Shown piece after piece: positions 24,813 through 33,719 of a stretch of 64,000 nucleotides of DNA; the first letter of the stretch is position 1, and each line of letters opens with the position of its first letter. The translations under genes and the position numbers were made by a program. This stretch comes from Paraburkholderia fynbosensis (GTDB taxonomy: Bacteria > Pseudomonadota > Gammaproteobacteria > Burkholderiales > Burkholderiaceae), in contig NZ_CADIKI010000025.1 in NCBI RefSeq assembly GCF_902859935.1, positions 1 through 64,000 of the forward strand, written 5' to 3'. The notes below the pieces were generated by a model, which searched no databases, was not told the DNA's origin, and saw only the letters and a list, made by a program, of their open reading frames with translations.

Positions 24813-25637
24813 ATGTCCCGCACCATCGCCGAGAAACGCGCCGCCTTCCGCGCCTTGCATATGTCCGGTTGTTTCGTGCTGCCCAATCCGTGGGATGCGG
24901 GCAGCGCCCGCTATCTGCAGACACTCGGCTTCCAAGCCGTCGCCACCACCAGTTCCGGTTTTGCCTGGTCTACCGGCCACGCCGACAATACATTGCCGCG
25001 CGATGCGATCCTCGCACATCTGCGCGAGATCGTCGCGGCGACAGACCTGCCCGTCAACGCGGACTTCGAGAACGGCTTTGGCCGCGAGCCGGCCGACGTC
25101 GCCGACAGCGTCCGGCTGGCCGTGGAGACCGGCGTGGCGGGTCTGTCCATCGAAGATTCGACCGGCGATCCCGCCGCCGCGCTGTTCCCGATCGACATCG
25201 CGGTTCAGCGAATTAGCGCGGCGCGCCGCGCGATCGACGAAACGGGCGGCGATACCTTGCTGATCGGCCGCGCGGAGAACTTCTTCGCCGGCAAGCCCGA
25301 CCTCGACGATGCGATCGCGCGTCTGAAGGCGTATGCCGCAGCCGGCGCCGATTGCCTGTACGCACCGGGTATTCAAACGCGCGAGCAGATCGAAGCAGTG
25401 GTTGCGGCCGTGGCGCCGAAACCCGTCAACCTGCTGATCGGATCGACGTCGAGTTTGACTGTGCAAGACGCGGCGGCGCTCGGCGTGAGGCGCATCAGCG
25501 TTGGCGGTGCGCTCGCCCGCGCCGCATGGGGCGGCTTCATGCGTGCCGCGCAAGCGTTAGCCGACGGTCGCTTCGACGGCTTCGAAGGCGCCACGCCCGG
25601 CTCGCAACTCAACGACCTGTTCCAGAACCGTGCGTGA
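24813..25637 (+). CDS. Isocitrate lyase/PEP mutase superfamily enzyme
   Basis: A 274-residue TIM-barrel enzyme of the PEP mutase/isocitrate lyase superfamily. Features are VLPNPWDAGSARYLQTLGF, NADFENGFG (metal-binding Asp and the Glu region), GLSIEDSTGD and LIGRAENFFAG. The usual isocitrate lyase K-K-C-G-H motif is absent, so this belongs to the broad group annotated as oxaloacetate decarboxylase or carboxyphosphonoenolpyruvate mutase-like; the real substrate is unknown. ATG 24813 has AGGAG upstream. It is followed 32 nt later by a RidA-family gene, probably in one transcript. Confidence 0.85.
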   Translation: MSRTIAEKRAAFRALHMSGCFVLPNPWDAGSARYLQTLGFQAVATTSSGFAWSTGHADNTLPRDAILAHLREIVAATDLPVNADFENGFGREPADVADSVRLAVETGVAGLSIEDSTGDPAAALFPIDIAVQRISAARRAIDETGGDTLLIGRAENFFAGKPDLDDAIARLKAYAAAGADCLYAPGIQTREQIEAVVAAVAPKPVNLLIGSTSSLTVQDAAALGVRRISVGGALARAAWGGFMRAAQALADGRFDGFEGATPGSQLNDLFQNRA

Positions 25638-25669
25638 TGCCATGCACAGTCCTTCAGATGGAGAAAATG

Positions 25670-26065
25670 ATGGCTCGTGAAATCATTCGCGTCGAACCGC
25701 TGTCTACCTACCTGGATAACTGGAAGGCACCCACGTCCGCCGTGACGCGCCACGGCGACACCGTGTACGTATCCGGCTTTCCGCCATTCGATCCTGCGAC
25801 CGGTGAGGTGATCGACGCGCCAATCGAGCGTCAAACCGAACTGGTTCTGGAGCAGATGAAACTATGTCTGGAGACTGCCGGTTCGTCGTTGGCGCACGTG
25901 CTCAAGTGCAATGTCTACTGCACTTCGGTCGAGAAGTTCGCCGCAGTCAACGCTGTATACAAACGTTATTTTCCAGTCGATCCACCAGCGCGAATTTTCG
26001 TCAACGTACCCGCTTGGCCGGGCCATTTCGACATAGAGATCGATTGCGTGGCCGCCGTCAAATAG
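25670..26065 (+). CDS. RidA/YjgF-family protein
   Basis: A 131-residue trimeric-type protein of the Rid family (2-iminobutanoate/2-iminopropanoate deaminase and relatives). Motifs include YVSGFPPFDPATGEVI, VLKCNVYCTSVEKFAAVNAVY and the conserved PPARIFVNV, whose Arg binds substrate carboxylate. It probably protects against or processes reactive enamines or imines. An ATG 3 nt upstream is an equivalent start; GGAG precedes both. Confidence 0.85.
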   Translation: MAREIIRVEPLSTYLDNWKAPTSAVTRHGDTVYVSGFPPFDPATGEVIDAPIERQTELVLEQMKLCLETAGSSLAHVLKCNVYCTSVEKFAAVNAVYKRYFPVDPPARIFVNVPAWPGHFDIEIDCVAAVK

Positions 26066-26367
26066 CGGCTCCCGCTTGCTGCTCGAGAGCCGGCGACTTG
26101 CAGTTTGTGGCCTTGAGGTGAGAGGCGGCGCGCCCGCTAGCGTGGAAGAGGCACCCGCTACACCCGGTGTCGAGGATTGTGTCGGCACCGTCCTCGATGT
26201 TTCCGATGGGAAAAGCGCGTGGGCGTTCCAGCCGTTCCACGCCCCTCGCCAAGAGTACGACCAAAGGTGCGCGCGCCGCCAATTCGATTCCGCCCCTCAC
26301 GCCGAATGTTATTATCGGAAACACAACCCGCCACCGTGAAGCGCGTACCCGAAAAAGCAGCAGCCCC
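26066..26367. other. Intergenic stretch without a supported gene
   Basis: About 300 nt. Reading frames on both strands are open for 70-100 codons but match no family and have no ribosome binding site. The last 60 nt contain TATTAT (26310-26315), a plausible -10 for the following regulator, with no clear -35. Confidence 0.35.
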
Positions 26368-27000
26368 ATGGACACCCATCTCAGCAAACCCGCCGACCCG
26401 TCAACCACCGACCTTGGCCGGCGCGTGCGCGCCGCCCGTCAGGCGCAGGACCTGACGCTGGAAACCGCGAGCCGCCTGTGCGGCGTCTCCCGTTCGACGC
26501 TCTCCAAAGTAGAAAACGGCCTGATGTCCCCCACCTTCGACGTGTTGCAGAAAATCGTCCTCGGGCTGAAGATCGAAATCGGCGAGCTGTTCGGCTCCAC
26601 GCCGAAGGTGAGTGCCAGCGGCCGCCGCGCGTTGACCCGCAAAAACGAAGGCCAGCGCCACGCGTACCGTGGCTATCAGATGGAGTTGCTCGCCACCGAC
26701 CTCGCGCACAAAGCGATGCTGCCGTTTCGCATCCGCATTTTTGCGCACACGCTCGACGCCTTCGACGACTGGGGCCGCCACGAAGGCGAAGAGTTTCTGT
26801 ACGTGATCAGCGGCAGCGTGTGCCTCTATTCGGAGCTATACGCGCCGACGCATCTGAACGCCGGCGACAGTCTGTACTTCGACAGCCGCACCGGCCATGC
26901 CGCGGTTTCCACCAGCGAAGAAGACGCCGAGGTGTTGTGGATGGCGACCAGCGCGGACATCCCGCAGACGCCGGTCACCATCGAATCGACGAAGAAATAG
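26368..27000 (+). CDS. XRE-family regulator with C-terminal cupin domain
   Basis: A 210-residue transcription regulator. The helix-turn-helix (about 17-70) reads LGRRVRAARQAQDLTLETAS, RLCGVSRSTLSKVENGLMSP and TFDVLQKIVLGLKIEIGELF. A cupin sensor domain (about 120-195) contains HEGEEFLYVISGSVCLYSE and LNAGDSLYFDSRTGHA. Such proteins control nearby metabolic or transport genes in response to small molecules. It is convergent with the FAD/Fe-S dehydrogenase at 27049-30102. The start was chosen by family length; the frame is open back to 26167. Confidence 0.87.
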   Translation: MDTHLSKPADPSTTDLGRRVRAARQAQDLTLETASRLCGVSRSTLSKVENGLMSPTFDVLQKIVLGLKIEIGELFGSTPKVSASGRRALTRKNEGQRHAYRGYQMELLATDLAHKAMLPFRIRIFAHTLDAFDDWGRHEGEEFLYVISGSVCLYSELYAPTHLNAGDSLYFDSRTGHAAVSTSEEDAEVLWMATSADIPQTPVTIESTKK

Positions 27001-27048
27001 GTCGCGCGCGCGGCGCCTCGATGCGCCTTCGCGCGCGTATGCTGCCAA

Positions 27049-30000
27049 TCACACCGGGCGCGCCGCCAACGCCCGCTGCGCGAGTTGCGCGATATGCAGC
27101 GCGTGATGCCCCGTCCCCTGCTCGATCTGCTCACGGCAACTGAATCCATTGGTCAGCACGATCGTCTCGTGATTCGCCGCAGCCGCTTCACGCACGGCCG
27201 GCAACAGCTTGTCTTCGCCGATCTCCAGCGACAAAGCGTGATGCTCCGCGTTGAAGCCGAACGATCCGGCCATCCCACAGCATCCCGTATCGAGCAGCTT
27301 CCACTTCACACCGAGCTTGTTCAGCAAGGCGGTATCGCCTTGCATGCCGAACAGCGCCTTCTGGTGGCAATGCCCATGGACGATCACGTCGGCGGCAAGC
27401 GTCGGCCAGTCGAACGGCTGGCGCACGACGAAATCGGAGAACAGAAAAGTTTGCGCCGACAGTTGCTTGGCCAACGCGTGACCCGGCAGTTGCTTCAGTA
27501 GTTCGTCCTTGAATACCGACAGACAACCCGGTTCGAGACCGACGAGCGGCACACCGGCGGCGATATCGTCCGCGAGGGCGTCGAGAATGTGTGTGAGCAG
27601 TTCGCGGGCGCGTTCGAGCAAGCCAAAGTCGTAGAGCGGACGTCCACAGCACAGGCGGTTCTTCGGCAGCACGACATGCCAGCCTAATTGCTCGAGTACA
27701 TCGGCGGCGGCTTGTGCGATTTCGGGCGTGAAATGATCGTTGAACGTATCCACCCAGAGGATGACTTTCTTCGCGCCGTCGCGAGCGTCATGCGCAGCTT
27801 GCGGAGCGCGCCGCGCGATCTGTCGATACGTGGTCCCGGCAAACTGCGGCAACGCGCGCGCGTGCGCTACACCGGCGACCCATTTGCCGATCGTAGACAG
27901 ACCCGGTGCCGTCGTCATGAAGTTCGTCAGACGTGCAACGCGCGACGCCCACGGCGCCCATTCGCCGATCCGTCCCATGAACAAGGCCTGACGCGGCCGG
28001 CGATTGTTCTCGTAGTAATGCGAAAGAAATTCCGCCTTGTACGAAGCCATGTCCGTATGCGTGGGGCAATCCGACTTGCAGCCCTTGCACGCGAGGCACG
28101 TGTCGAGCGCTTCTTTCACTTCGCGGCTTTGCCAGCCGTCTGCGATCACCTCGCCTTGCAGCATCTCCCAGAACAGATGCGCCCGGCCGCGCGTCGAGTA
28201 CTTCTCCTCACGCGTCGCGCGATAGCTCGGGCACATGGTGCCACCGTCGAGCGAGCGGCACTTGCCCATGCCGATACATCGCTCGATCGCGCGCTGGAAC
28301 CCGTCGCCTTCCGGACTGGCGAATGTCAGCTTCGTTCGCAGCGTCACCGGCTTGTAGGCCGGGCCCATCCGCAGGTTTTCGTCGGCGCGATACGCGTGTA
28401 CCACCTTACCCGGATTCAGACGGTTGGCCGGGTCCCAGATCGCCTTGAACTGCTCCATGGCCTGCATCAGTTCGGGGCCGTACATGATCGGCAAAAACTC
28501 GGCTTTGGCCTGGCCGTCGCCGTGTTCGCCCGACAACGAGCCACCGAATTCCACCACCAGTTCCGCCGCCTCGCGCAGAAACTCGCGCCATGTCGACACG
28601 CCTTGCGCGCTGCGCAGATCGAAGGTGATGCGCGCGTGCACGCAGCCATCGCCGAAATGGCCGTAGAGACTCGTCTCGTAGCGGTAACGATCAACCAGCG
28701 CCTGGAACGCGCGCAGATAATCGCCGAGGCGCAACGGATCGACCGCCGCATCTTCCCAGCCGACCACCGGATCGGGCGCGCCCGCATCGACCGACAACGC
28801 CACCGCCGACGCGCCTGTCTCGCGGATCGACCACACCTTCGCCTGCAACACGCGGTCTTCGACCAGCAACGCCGACACGTTCGGCCCCGCGTTGCCCGAC
28901 GAGAAATACGCGGCCGCGGCTTGCGCGTCGCGCAGCACTGCCTCCTGCGTATCCGCGCCGAATTCGAGCACGACCCATGCATCGCCTCGCGGCAGCAACG
29001 CGATTTCGTCCTTCTTCAGACCGCGCGCCTGCAAGCCGCGAATGATCGCGCGGTCGAGACCTTCGATCGCGATCGGCCCGCAATGCATGAAATGCGGCAC
29101 GGCGTCCGCCGCCGTGTAGATGTCCGTGAAGCCGACCACGACGATCACGCGCTTCGCCGGACTTTTCACGAGCCGCACTTTCGCCTGCAACGTCACCGCG
29201 CACGTGCCCTCCGTGCCGACCAGCGCACGCGCGACGTTAAAGCCGTTTTCGGGCAGCAATTGATCGAGATTGAAGCCGGACACGCGCCGTTTGATCTGCG
29301 GGAATTTCGCGCGAATCTGCGCGGCGTACGTGTCGCGCAAACGCTTGAGCGCGGCGTAGATTTCGCCCTGACGGCCACCCGCCGCGATGATGCGTTCGAG
29401 TTCGTCATCGGATGTCGGGCCGACCCAGAAGCGTGCGCCGTCGAAGGTCGCGATTTCCAGCGCCTCGACGTTTTCGACGGTCTTGCCGGCCATCACCGAA
29501 TGCGCGCCGCACGAGTTGTTGGCGATCATGCCGCCGAGCGTGCAGCGGCTGTGCGTCGCCGGATCGGGGGCGAAGGTGAGGCCGTGCTGCTCGGCGGCAT
29601 CGCGCAACGTATCGCACACCACGCCCGGCTCGACGATCGCCACCCGCGCGGCAGGATCGACCGACACGACGCGGTTCACGTACTTGCTCGCGTCGGCCAC
29701 GACCGCGACGTTCACGCATTGGCCGTTTTGCGACGTGCCGCCGCCGCGTGCAAGAAACGGCACGTCGTTGCGGCGGCACGCGGCGAGCGTGGCGAGCAGA
29801 TCGTCGACATCCTTCGGGACGACGACGGCGAGCGGAATCTGCCGATAGTTCGACGCATCCGACGCATACATCGCTTTGGACCCCTGATCGAAACGCACTT
29901 CGCCGCGCACATGCCGGCGCAAGTCGCTCTCGAGCGTCTGCATCACGGCGGCGGTGCCCGTGAACGGCCTCGCGACGTGCCGCTCGCCGGACGCGATCGA

Positions 30001-30102
30001 GGCAATCGATGCGTGCGGATCGCCCGACTTCTTCACGCCCTGCCCTTCATCCAATGACGTTCCCACACTGCGTCCCCCGTCTCCGCTGCCGCCAGTCCGC
30101 AA
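27049..30102 (-). CDS. FAD- and Fe-S-containing 2-hydroxyacid dehydrogenase (YdiJ-like)
   Basis: A fused flavin/iron-sulfur dehydrogenase of up to 1017 residues. The N-terminal FAD-binding domain (about 80-300) contains PLAVVVPKDVDDLLATLAAC, FLARGGGTSQNGQCVNVAVV and GGMIANNSCGAHSVMAGKT, and FAD-oxidase C follows. A ferredoxin-type region has CIGMGKCRSLDGGTMCPS and CLACKGCKSDCPTHTD, and the CCG domain has RLCCGRPLYDFG and DTGCCGMAGSFG. The family includes D-lactate and D-2-hydroxyglutarate dehydrogenases; E. coli YdiJ is the latter. It ends an apparent operon 28 nt after the HglS-like gene, which favours D-2-hydroxyglutarate. The first 50 residues are low-complexity; starts at 30102 or 29943 (MQTLESDL) are both possible. 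Confidence 0.85.
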   Translation of the reverse strand: MRTGGSGDGGRSVGTSLDEGQGVKKSGDPHASIASIASGERHVARPFTGTAAVMQTLESDLRRHVRGEVRFDQGSKAMYASDASNYRQIPLAVVVPKDVDDLLATLAACRRNDVPFLARGGGTSQNGQCVNVAVVADASKYVNRVVSVDPAARVAIVEPGVVCDTLRDAAEQHGLTFAPDPATHSRCTLGGMIANNSCGAHSVMAGKTVENVEALEIATFDGARFWVGPTSDDELERIIAAGGRQGEIYAALKRLRDTYAAQIRAKFPQIKRRVSGFNLDQLLPENGFNVARALVGTEGTCAVTLQAKVRLVKSPAKRVIVVVGFTDIYTAADAVPHFMHCGPIAIEGLDRAIIRGLQARGLKKDEIALLPRGDAWVVLEFGADTQEAVLRDAQAAAAYFSSGNAGPNVSALLVEDRVLQAKVWSIRETGASAVALSVDAGAPDPVVGWEDAAVDPLRLGDYLRAFQALVDRYRYETSLYGHFGDGCVHARITFDLRSAQGVSTWREFLREAAELVVEFGGSLSGEHGDGQAKAEFLPIMYGPELMQAMEQFKAIWDPANRLNPGKVVHAYRADENLRMGPAYKPVTLRTKLTFASPEGDGFQRAIERCIGMGKCRSLDGGTMCPSYRATREEKYSTRGRAHLFWEMLQGEVIADGWQSREVKEALDTCLACKGCKSDCPTHTDMASYKAEFLSHYYENNRRPRQALFMGRIGEWAPWASRVARLTNFMTTAPGLSTIGKWVAGVAHARALPQFAGTTYRQIARRAPQAAHDARDGAKKVILWVDTFNDHFTPEIAQAAADVLEQLGWHVVLPKNRLCCGRPLYDFGLLERARELLTHILDALADDIAAGVPLVGLEPGCLSVFKDELLKQLPGHALAKQLSAQTFLFSDFVVRQPFDWPTLAADVIVHGHCHQKALFGMQGDTALLNKLGVKWKLLDTGCCGMAGSFGFNAEHHALSLEIGEDKLLPAVREAAAANHETIVLTNGFSCREQIEQGTGHHALHIAQLAQRALAARPV

Positions 30103-30130
30103 CTCGCCCGCCCGTTGTGCCGTCGTGCGC

Positions 30131-31168
30131 TCAGGCGGCCTGGCTCGCAGTCATCTTGAAGATACCCTGTGCGTTGCCCGCGTCGAAACGCAGGTCCGTT
30201 TCCCAGCGCCGCGCGTCCTGATCGAAACTCCGTTTGCGCGTGATGAATTCGTAGAACGAGCCCGGCACTTCACGCGTCACCACGCCGCCGTCAGCCGTGC
30301 GGAACTCGCGCTGCACCATGTCCGCGCGATACGCGGTCTGGAACACGCGGCCCGAACGCGAGCGCTCGACTTCCGGCTTCATCGGACGGCCCTTGGCCTT
30401 CTCCTCGTCGGACAGTTTGAAGACGTCCTCGACGCGATCGGTCGCGTGATTGAACGCGTTGCCTTCGGTCGCGATCCACGCCATTTCCGCCGACTCCTTC
30501 AACAATACTTCGTAATCGGCTTCGCATGGCGTCTCGTGCTGGCGCGCGAACGCACCGACGATCACCGGCAGCAATTCATGCGCCACGTCGAGCGGCAGCA
30601 CGCCGTCGCGTTCGAGTTCCCACAACTGCCCTGCCGCACGCGGCGTCAGCGGATCGCGCGACGCGCCGATCACCTTCGTCACCACCTGCTGAAACGCCGC
30701 CGAGAAACGTTCCGGATGCAATTCGCTGACGAAAAACTGTGCGATCTCGTCGGGTGCGTCCTCATGCGCCCACGCGCGGCCGGTCATGCCGAGACGATCC
30801 AGCGGATAGCGGCCATTGGTACTGAAGCCGAGCGGCCGCAATATGCGCGCGAACGCCGCTTCGCCGGGTGGCAGCGCGCCGCTGTGCGGCCAGCGCACCG
30901 TGCGCAGCGCGCCGTGGTCGAAATACACGCTGCCACCGGCGGCAAGCGTCTCCTCGATGTACCGGCGACCGTTCGCCGAGCGCGCGAGCAGGTCCTCGAA
31001 AAGCGCCATGTTCATCCCCTGCGCGAGTTCCGCGCGGGTGACGCTGCCGTCGTTCCATTCGTCGAGGATGCGCGGATGGTTGAGCGTCGCGAAGAGCCGC
31101 GCGGTCTTGTCGGCGCCCAGCAATTTCAGCAGCAGTTGTTCGATATTCGCATTCTTGATGTTTCGCAT
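30131..31168 (-). CDS. DUF1338 / HglS-like 2-oxoadipate dioxygenase-decarboxylase
   Basis: A 345-residue DUF1338 protein. HglS-type members are Fe(II) enzymes turning 2-oxoadipate into D-2-hydroxyglutarate in lysine catabolism. Visible landmarks are GSVYFDHGALRTVRWP (metal-site His in FDHGALR), TNGRYPLDRLGMTGRAWAHE, ATEGNAFNHATDRV (second His region) and EVPGSFYEFITRK (Glu region). It is shorter than YdcJ-type members, which I recall as about 450 residues, so the precise reaction is an inference. ATG 31168 has GGAG upstream; the open frame runs uselessly to 31600. It is divergent from a LysR regulator and followed by the YdiJ-like dehydrogenase. Confidence 0.75.
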   Translation of the reverse strand: MRNIKNANIEQLLLKLLGADKTARLFATLNHPRILDEWNDGSVTRAELAQGMNMALFEDLLARSANGRRYIEETLAAGGSVYFDHGALRTVRWPHSGALPPGEAAFARILRPLGFSTNGRYPLDRLGMTGRAWAHEDAPDEIAQFFVSELHPERFSAAFQQVVTKVIGASRDPLTPRAAGQLWELERDGVLPLDVAHELLPVIVGAFARQHETPCEADYEVLLKESAEMAWIATEGNAFNHATDRVEDVFKLSDEEKAKGRPMKPEVERSRSGRVFQTAYRADMVQREFRTADGGVVTREVPGSFYEFITRKRSFDQDARRWETDLRFDAGNAQGIFKMTASQAA

Positions 31169-31334
31169 ACCGGTTCTCCACGTAGCGCTTCGCGCGCTCG
31201 CCCATGTCTCGACAGAACCCACCGGGCCCTGACGCAAAGGGCGGCACGGCATTCTGAAGGCGAGATTATTCAAAATCCGCCGACTCATCGTAAAGCGAGA
31301 TAAAATCGCCACTTGATGCGTTTTTGGAATCAAC

Positions 31335-32267
31335 GTGCGAAAGTTCAAGATCCCCAACATGGGCGCTCTGCTCGCTTTCGAAGCCGCCGCGCGGCACGAA
31401 AGCTTCACGCATGCGGCGCGCGAACTGTTTCTTACCGAAAGCGCGGTGTCACGCCAGATCAATACGTTGGAGAACAATCTTGGCGTGCGGCTGTTCGTAC
31501 GCGTCAAACAGCGCGTGGTGCTGACGAAAGCAGGCAAGGTATATGGCGCGCAGGTGCGGCGCTCGCTGGAACAGCTCGACCGCGACACGCTGTCGATCAT
31601 CGCGCATGGTAGTGGCGGCGGTTATCTCGAACTGGCCGTGCTGCCGACGTTCGCGTCGCAATGGCTGATTCCGCGGCTCGCGGCATTCAATGCGCAGTAC
31701 TCGGATGTGCGCGTGAACATGGGCGTGCGCACCGGCACGTTCGCGTTCGCCGAGACCCATTTCGAAGCGGCGATTCACTACGGCAAGCCGACGTGGCCAG
31801 GCACCTCGGCGGATTTTCTGTTCTGCGAGGAAGTGGTGCCGGTATGCGCGGCGAGTCTGCTGAAGCGGCCCGTGCGGCACGCCGCCGACCTTCTGGACTA
31901 TCCGCTGCTGCATTCCACTACGCGGCCGGATGGCTGGGCGGCATGGTTCGCGAGCCTGGAGGTCGACGACAACCGGACCATGCAGGGCGTGCGTTACGAA
32001 CTCCACACGATGTTGATCAGCGCCGCCGCAGCAGGCCTCGGTATTGCGCTGGTGCCGCGCTTTTTCGTCGATACGCAGCTCGAACAGCTTGGGCTCGTGA
32101 TACCGCTCGACACGCCGGCGGTCGCGGACTCGGCGTACTACCTCGTCTATCCTACCGAACTGAGCCACGGCAAGCCGCTCGCGAGTTTCCGCGAATGGCT
32201 GTTGCAGGAAGCCGCGTCCTACAGCGCGATCTATCCCGAACTGGCCGGTAAGCCCGTTACCGATTGA
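31335..32267 (+). CDS. LysR-family regulator (GcvA-like)
   Basis: A 310-residue LysR regulator. The winged helix at residues 8-66 reads MGALLAFEAAARHESFTHAA, ELFLTESAVSRQINTLENNL and GVRLFVRV. The effector domain is of the GcvA type (YGKPTWPGTSADFLFCEEVV, GLGIALVPRFFVD). It starts with GTG 31335; ATG 31359 would cut the first helix. It faces the HglS-like gene across 166 nt containing two GCGAGAT repeats (31260-31266 and 31295-31301), candidate binding half-sites. It probably regulates hglS-ydiJ in response to a lysine-pathway intermediate. Confidence 0.85.
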   Translation: MRKFKIPNMGALLAFEAAARHESFTHAARELFLTESAVSRQINTLENNLGVRLFVRVKQRVVLTKAGKVYGAQVRRSLEQLDRDTLSIIAHGSGGGYLELAVLPTFASQWLIPRLAAFNAQYSDVRVNMGVRTGTFAFAETHFEAAIHYGKPTWPGTSADFLFCEEVVPVCAASLLKRPVRHAADLLDYPLLHSTTRPDGWAAWFASLEVDDNRTMQGVRYELHTMLISAAAAGLGIALVPRFFVDTQLEQLGLVIPLDTPAVADSAYYLVYPTELSHGKPLASFREWLLQEAASYSAIYPELAGKPVTD

Positions 32268-32299
32268 GCGCGCAGGCGGCCCGCGCACACGCCCGGTGA

Positions 32300-33430
32300 T
32301 CAGGCGCCGGCTTCGCGTGCCTGCGCGAGCGCGCTCAGGTTGCCTTCGCCGAAGCCGTGATGCCCCTGGCGCTGCACAATCTCGAAGAAGATCTCGCCGG
32401 TGCGGCGGCGCACGAAGGTCTGGAAAAACAGCAGCGGCGCGCCGTCGGCGCCGATCTCGCCATCCACCAACACATGGATGCGCTTGAGCCGCTGGACGTC
32501 GAGCCCATGGCCTGGCAGACGCGCGTCGAGTTGATCGTAGTAGCGCGGCGGCGGTTCGACGAACTCGACGCCGTTCGCGAGCAGTTGCTCGACGCACGCG
32601 AAGATATCGTCGGTGGCGAGCGCGATATGCTGCACGCCTTCGCCCGGATGGTCCGGCAAATACTCGTGCATCAGATTGGTTCGGCGCGTGCCCTCTTCGT
32701 ACAGCGGCACGCGGATCGCGCCGCACGGCGACACCATCACGCGCGATTCGGCAGATACATGCCAGTTCGCGTGCAACTCATGAATCTCGCGGAAGTTGAG
32801 CAGGTCGCGATAGAAGTCGAGCCATTCCTGCATCCGGCCCTCGCCGACCGTTTGCGTCAAATGGTCGACCGCGACGAGGCCGCTGCCCGCATGGCTCAGA
32901 TCGGCGTGCGCCGTGTCGATCTCGATGGGCCGGAAGTCGATGTCGAAGATCGAGATGTCGCCGAGGCCGCCGCGCTGGCCGCCGCGCCCGCGCCAACGGT
33001 CGACGAAATAGATGTGCGAGTCGCCGATGCCCTGGATCGCCGGAATCAGCAATTCGCCCGCGCCGATCTTCTCGCCTTCGAACGCCCAGGCGCCGAGTTC
33101 GATCGCGCGATCGAAGGCGCGCTGCGCGTCGGCCACGCGAATGCCGATCGCGCAGATGCCCGCGCCGTATTCCTCGGCATAGCGCGCAGCGAACGAATCG
33201 GGCTCGGCGTTGATCAGAAATTGCATCTCGCCTTGCCGATACAGAGTGACGTCCTTGCTGATATGACGCGCGATCGCCTTGAAGCCGAGTTTGGTGAAGG
33301 TGTCGCCGAGCGCTTGCGGCTCGCGCGCGGCAAACTCCACGAATTCGAGGCCGGCGGTGCCGAGCGGATTGTGCTCAGGCGCCGACACGGCGCGCAGCGC
33401 GGCGTCTGGAGTGGGCAAGTCGCTGGGCAT
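32300..33430 (-). CDS. hpd: 4-hydroxyphenylpyruvate dioxygenase family protein
   Basis: A 376-residue non-haem Fe(II) dioxygenase with two vicinal-oxygen-chelate halves. The three iron ligands are all present: His190 (VAVDHLTQTV), His268 (EGVQHIALATDD) and Glu350 (FFEIVQR), and the C-terminus has HGFGEGNLSAL, close to the HPPD GFGEGNFKALF. HPPD makes homogentisate from 4-hydroxyphenylpyruvate in tyrosine breakdown. No hmgA or fahA is adjacent, and the gene sits beside pcaQ-pcaHG, so a related aromatic 2-oxo acid or another 2-oxo acid substrate cannot be excluded. AAGGAG precedes ATG 33430. Confidence 0.85.
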   Translation of the reverse strand: MPSDLPTPDAALRAVSAPEHNPLGTAGLEFVEFAAREPQALGDTFTKLGFKAIARHISKDVTLYRQGEMQFLINAEPDSFAARYAEEYGAGICAIGIRVADAQRAFDRAIELGAWAFEGEKIGAGELLIPAIQGIGDSHIYFVDRWRGRGGQRGGLGDISIFDIDFRPIEIDTAHADLSHAGSGLVAVDHLTQTVGEGRMQEWLDFYRDLLNFREIHELHANWHVSAESRVMVSPCGAIRVPLYEEGTRRTNLMHEYLPDHPGEGVQHIALATDDIFACVEQLLANGVEFVEPPPRYYDQLDARLPGHGLDVQRLKRIHVLVDGEIGADGAPLLFFQTFVRRRTGEIFFEIVQRQGHHGFGEGNLSALAQAREAGA

Positions 33431-33533
33431 GGCAATCTCCTTGTACAGTCTTTCGACGCTGTGTGCGGTGTGTCTGAGGTTCGCTGCAAACCGCCGGCTA
33501 TCAGGGGCGAGTAGCCGCGGGGCGGGGCCCGCT

Positions 33534-33547
33534 GCATTGTGTAATGC
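33534..33547. promoter_or_regulatory. Short inverted repeat upstream of hpd
   Basis: GCATT-GTGT-AATGC lies 104 nt upstream of the hpd start in the 289-nt gap after pcaQ. It is a possible operator. TTGTAC also recurs three times in this gap (about 33442, 33580, 33617). Nothing else is evident there. Confidence 0.3.
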
Positions 33548-33719
33548 GGCAAACGCGGCGCGGCGGCTTTTGCACCGTGTTTGTACACCGGTTGGCGGGG
33601 CGTTCGCAACCTTCATTTTGTACTGAACGGTTCATAGGGGCCCCTTGCACCGCGCCGTTTGCCCTCTTTTCACTGCTCCGGCCAATCGACCCAACCGCAC
33701 GCGATCGTGCCGTTTCGTA

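Noticed and set aside
27688..30057. 789-codon open frame on the + strand
   Set aside because: Antisense shadow of the FAD/Fe-S dehydrogenase; composition is Arg/His-rich and without motifs.
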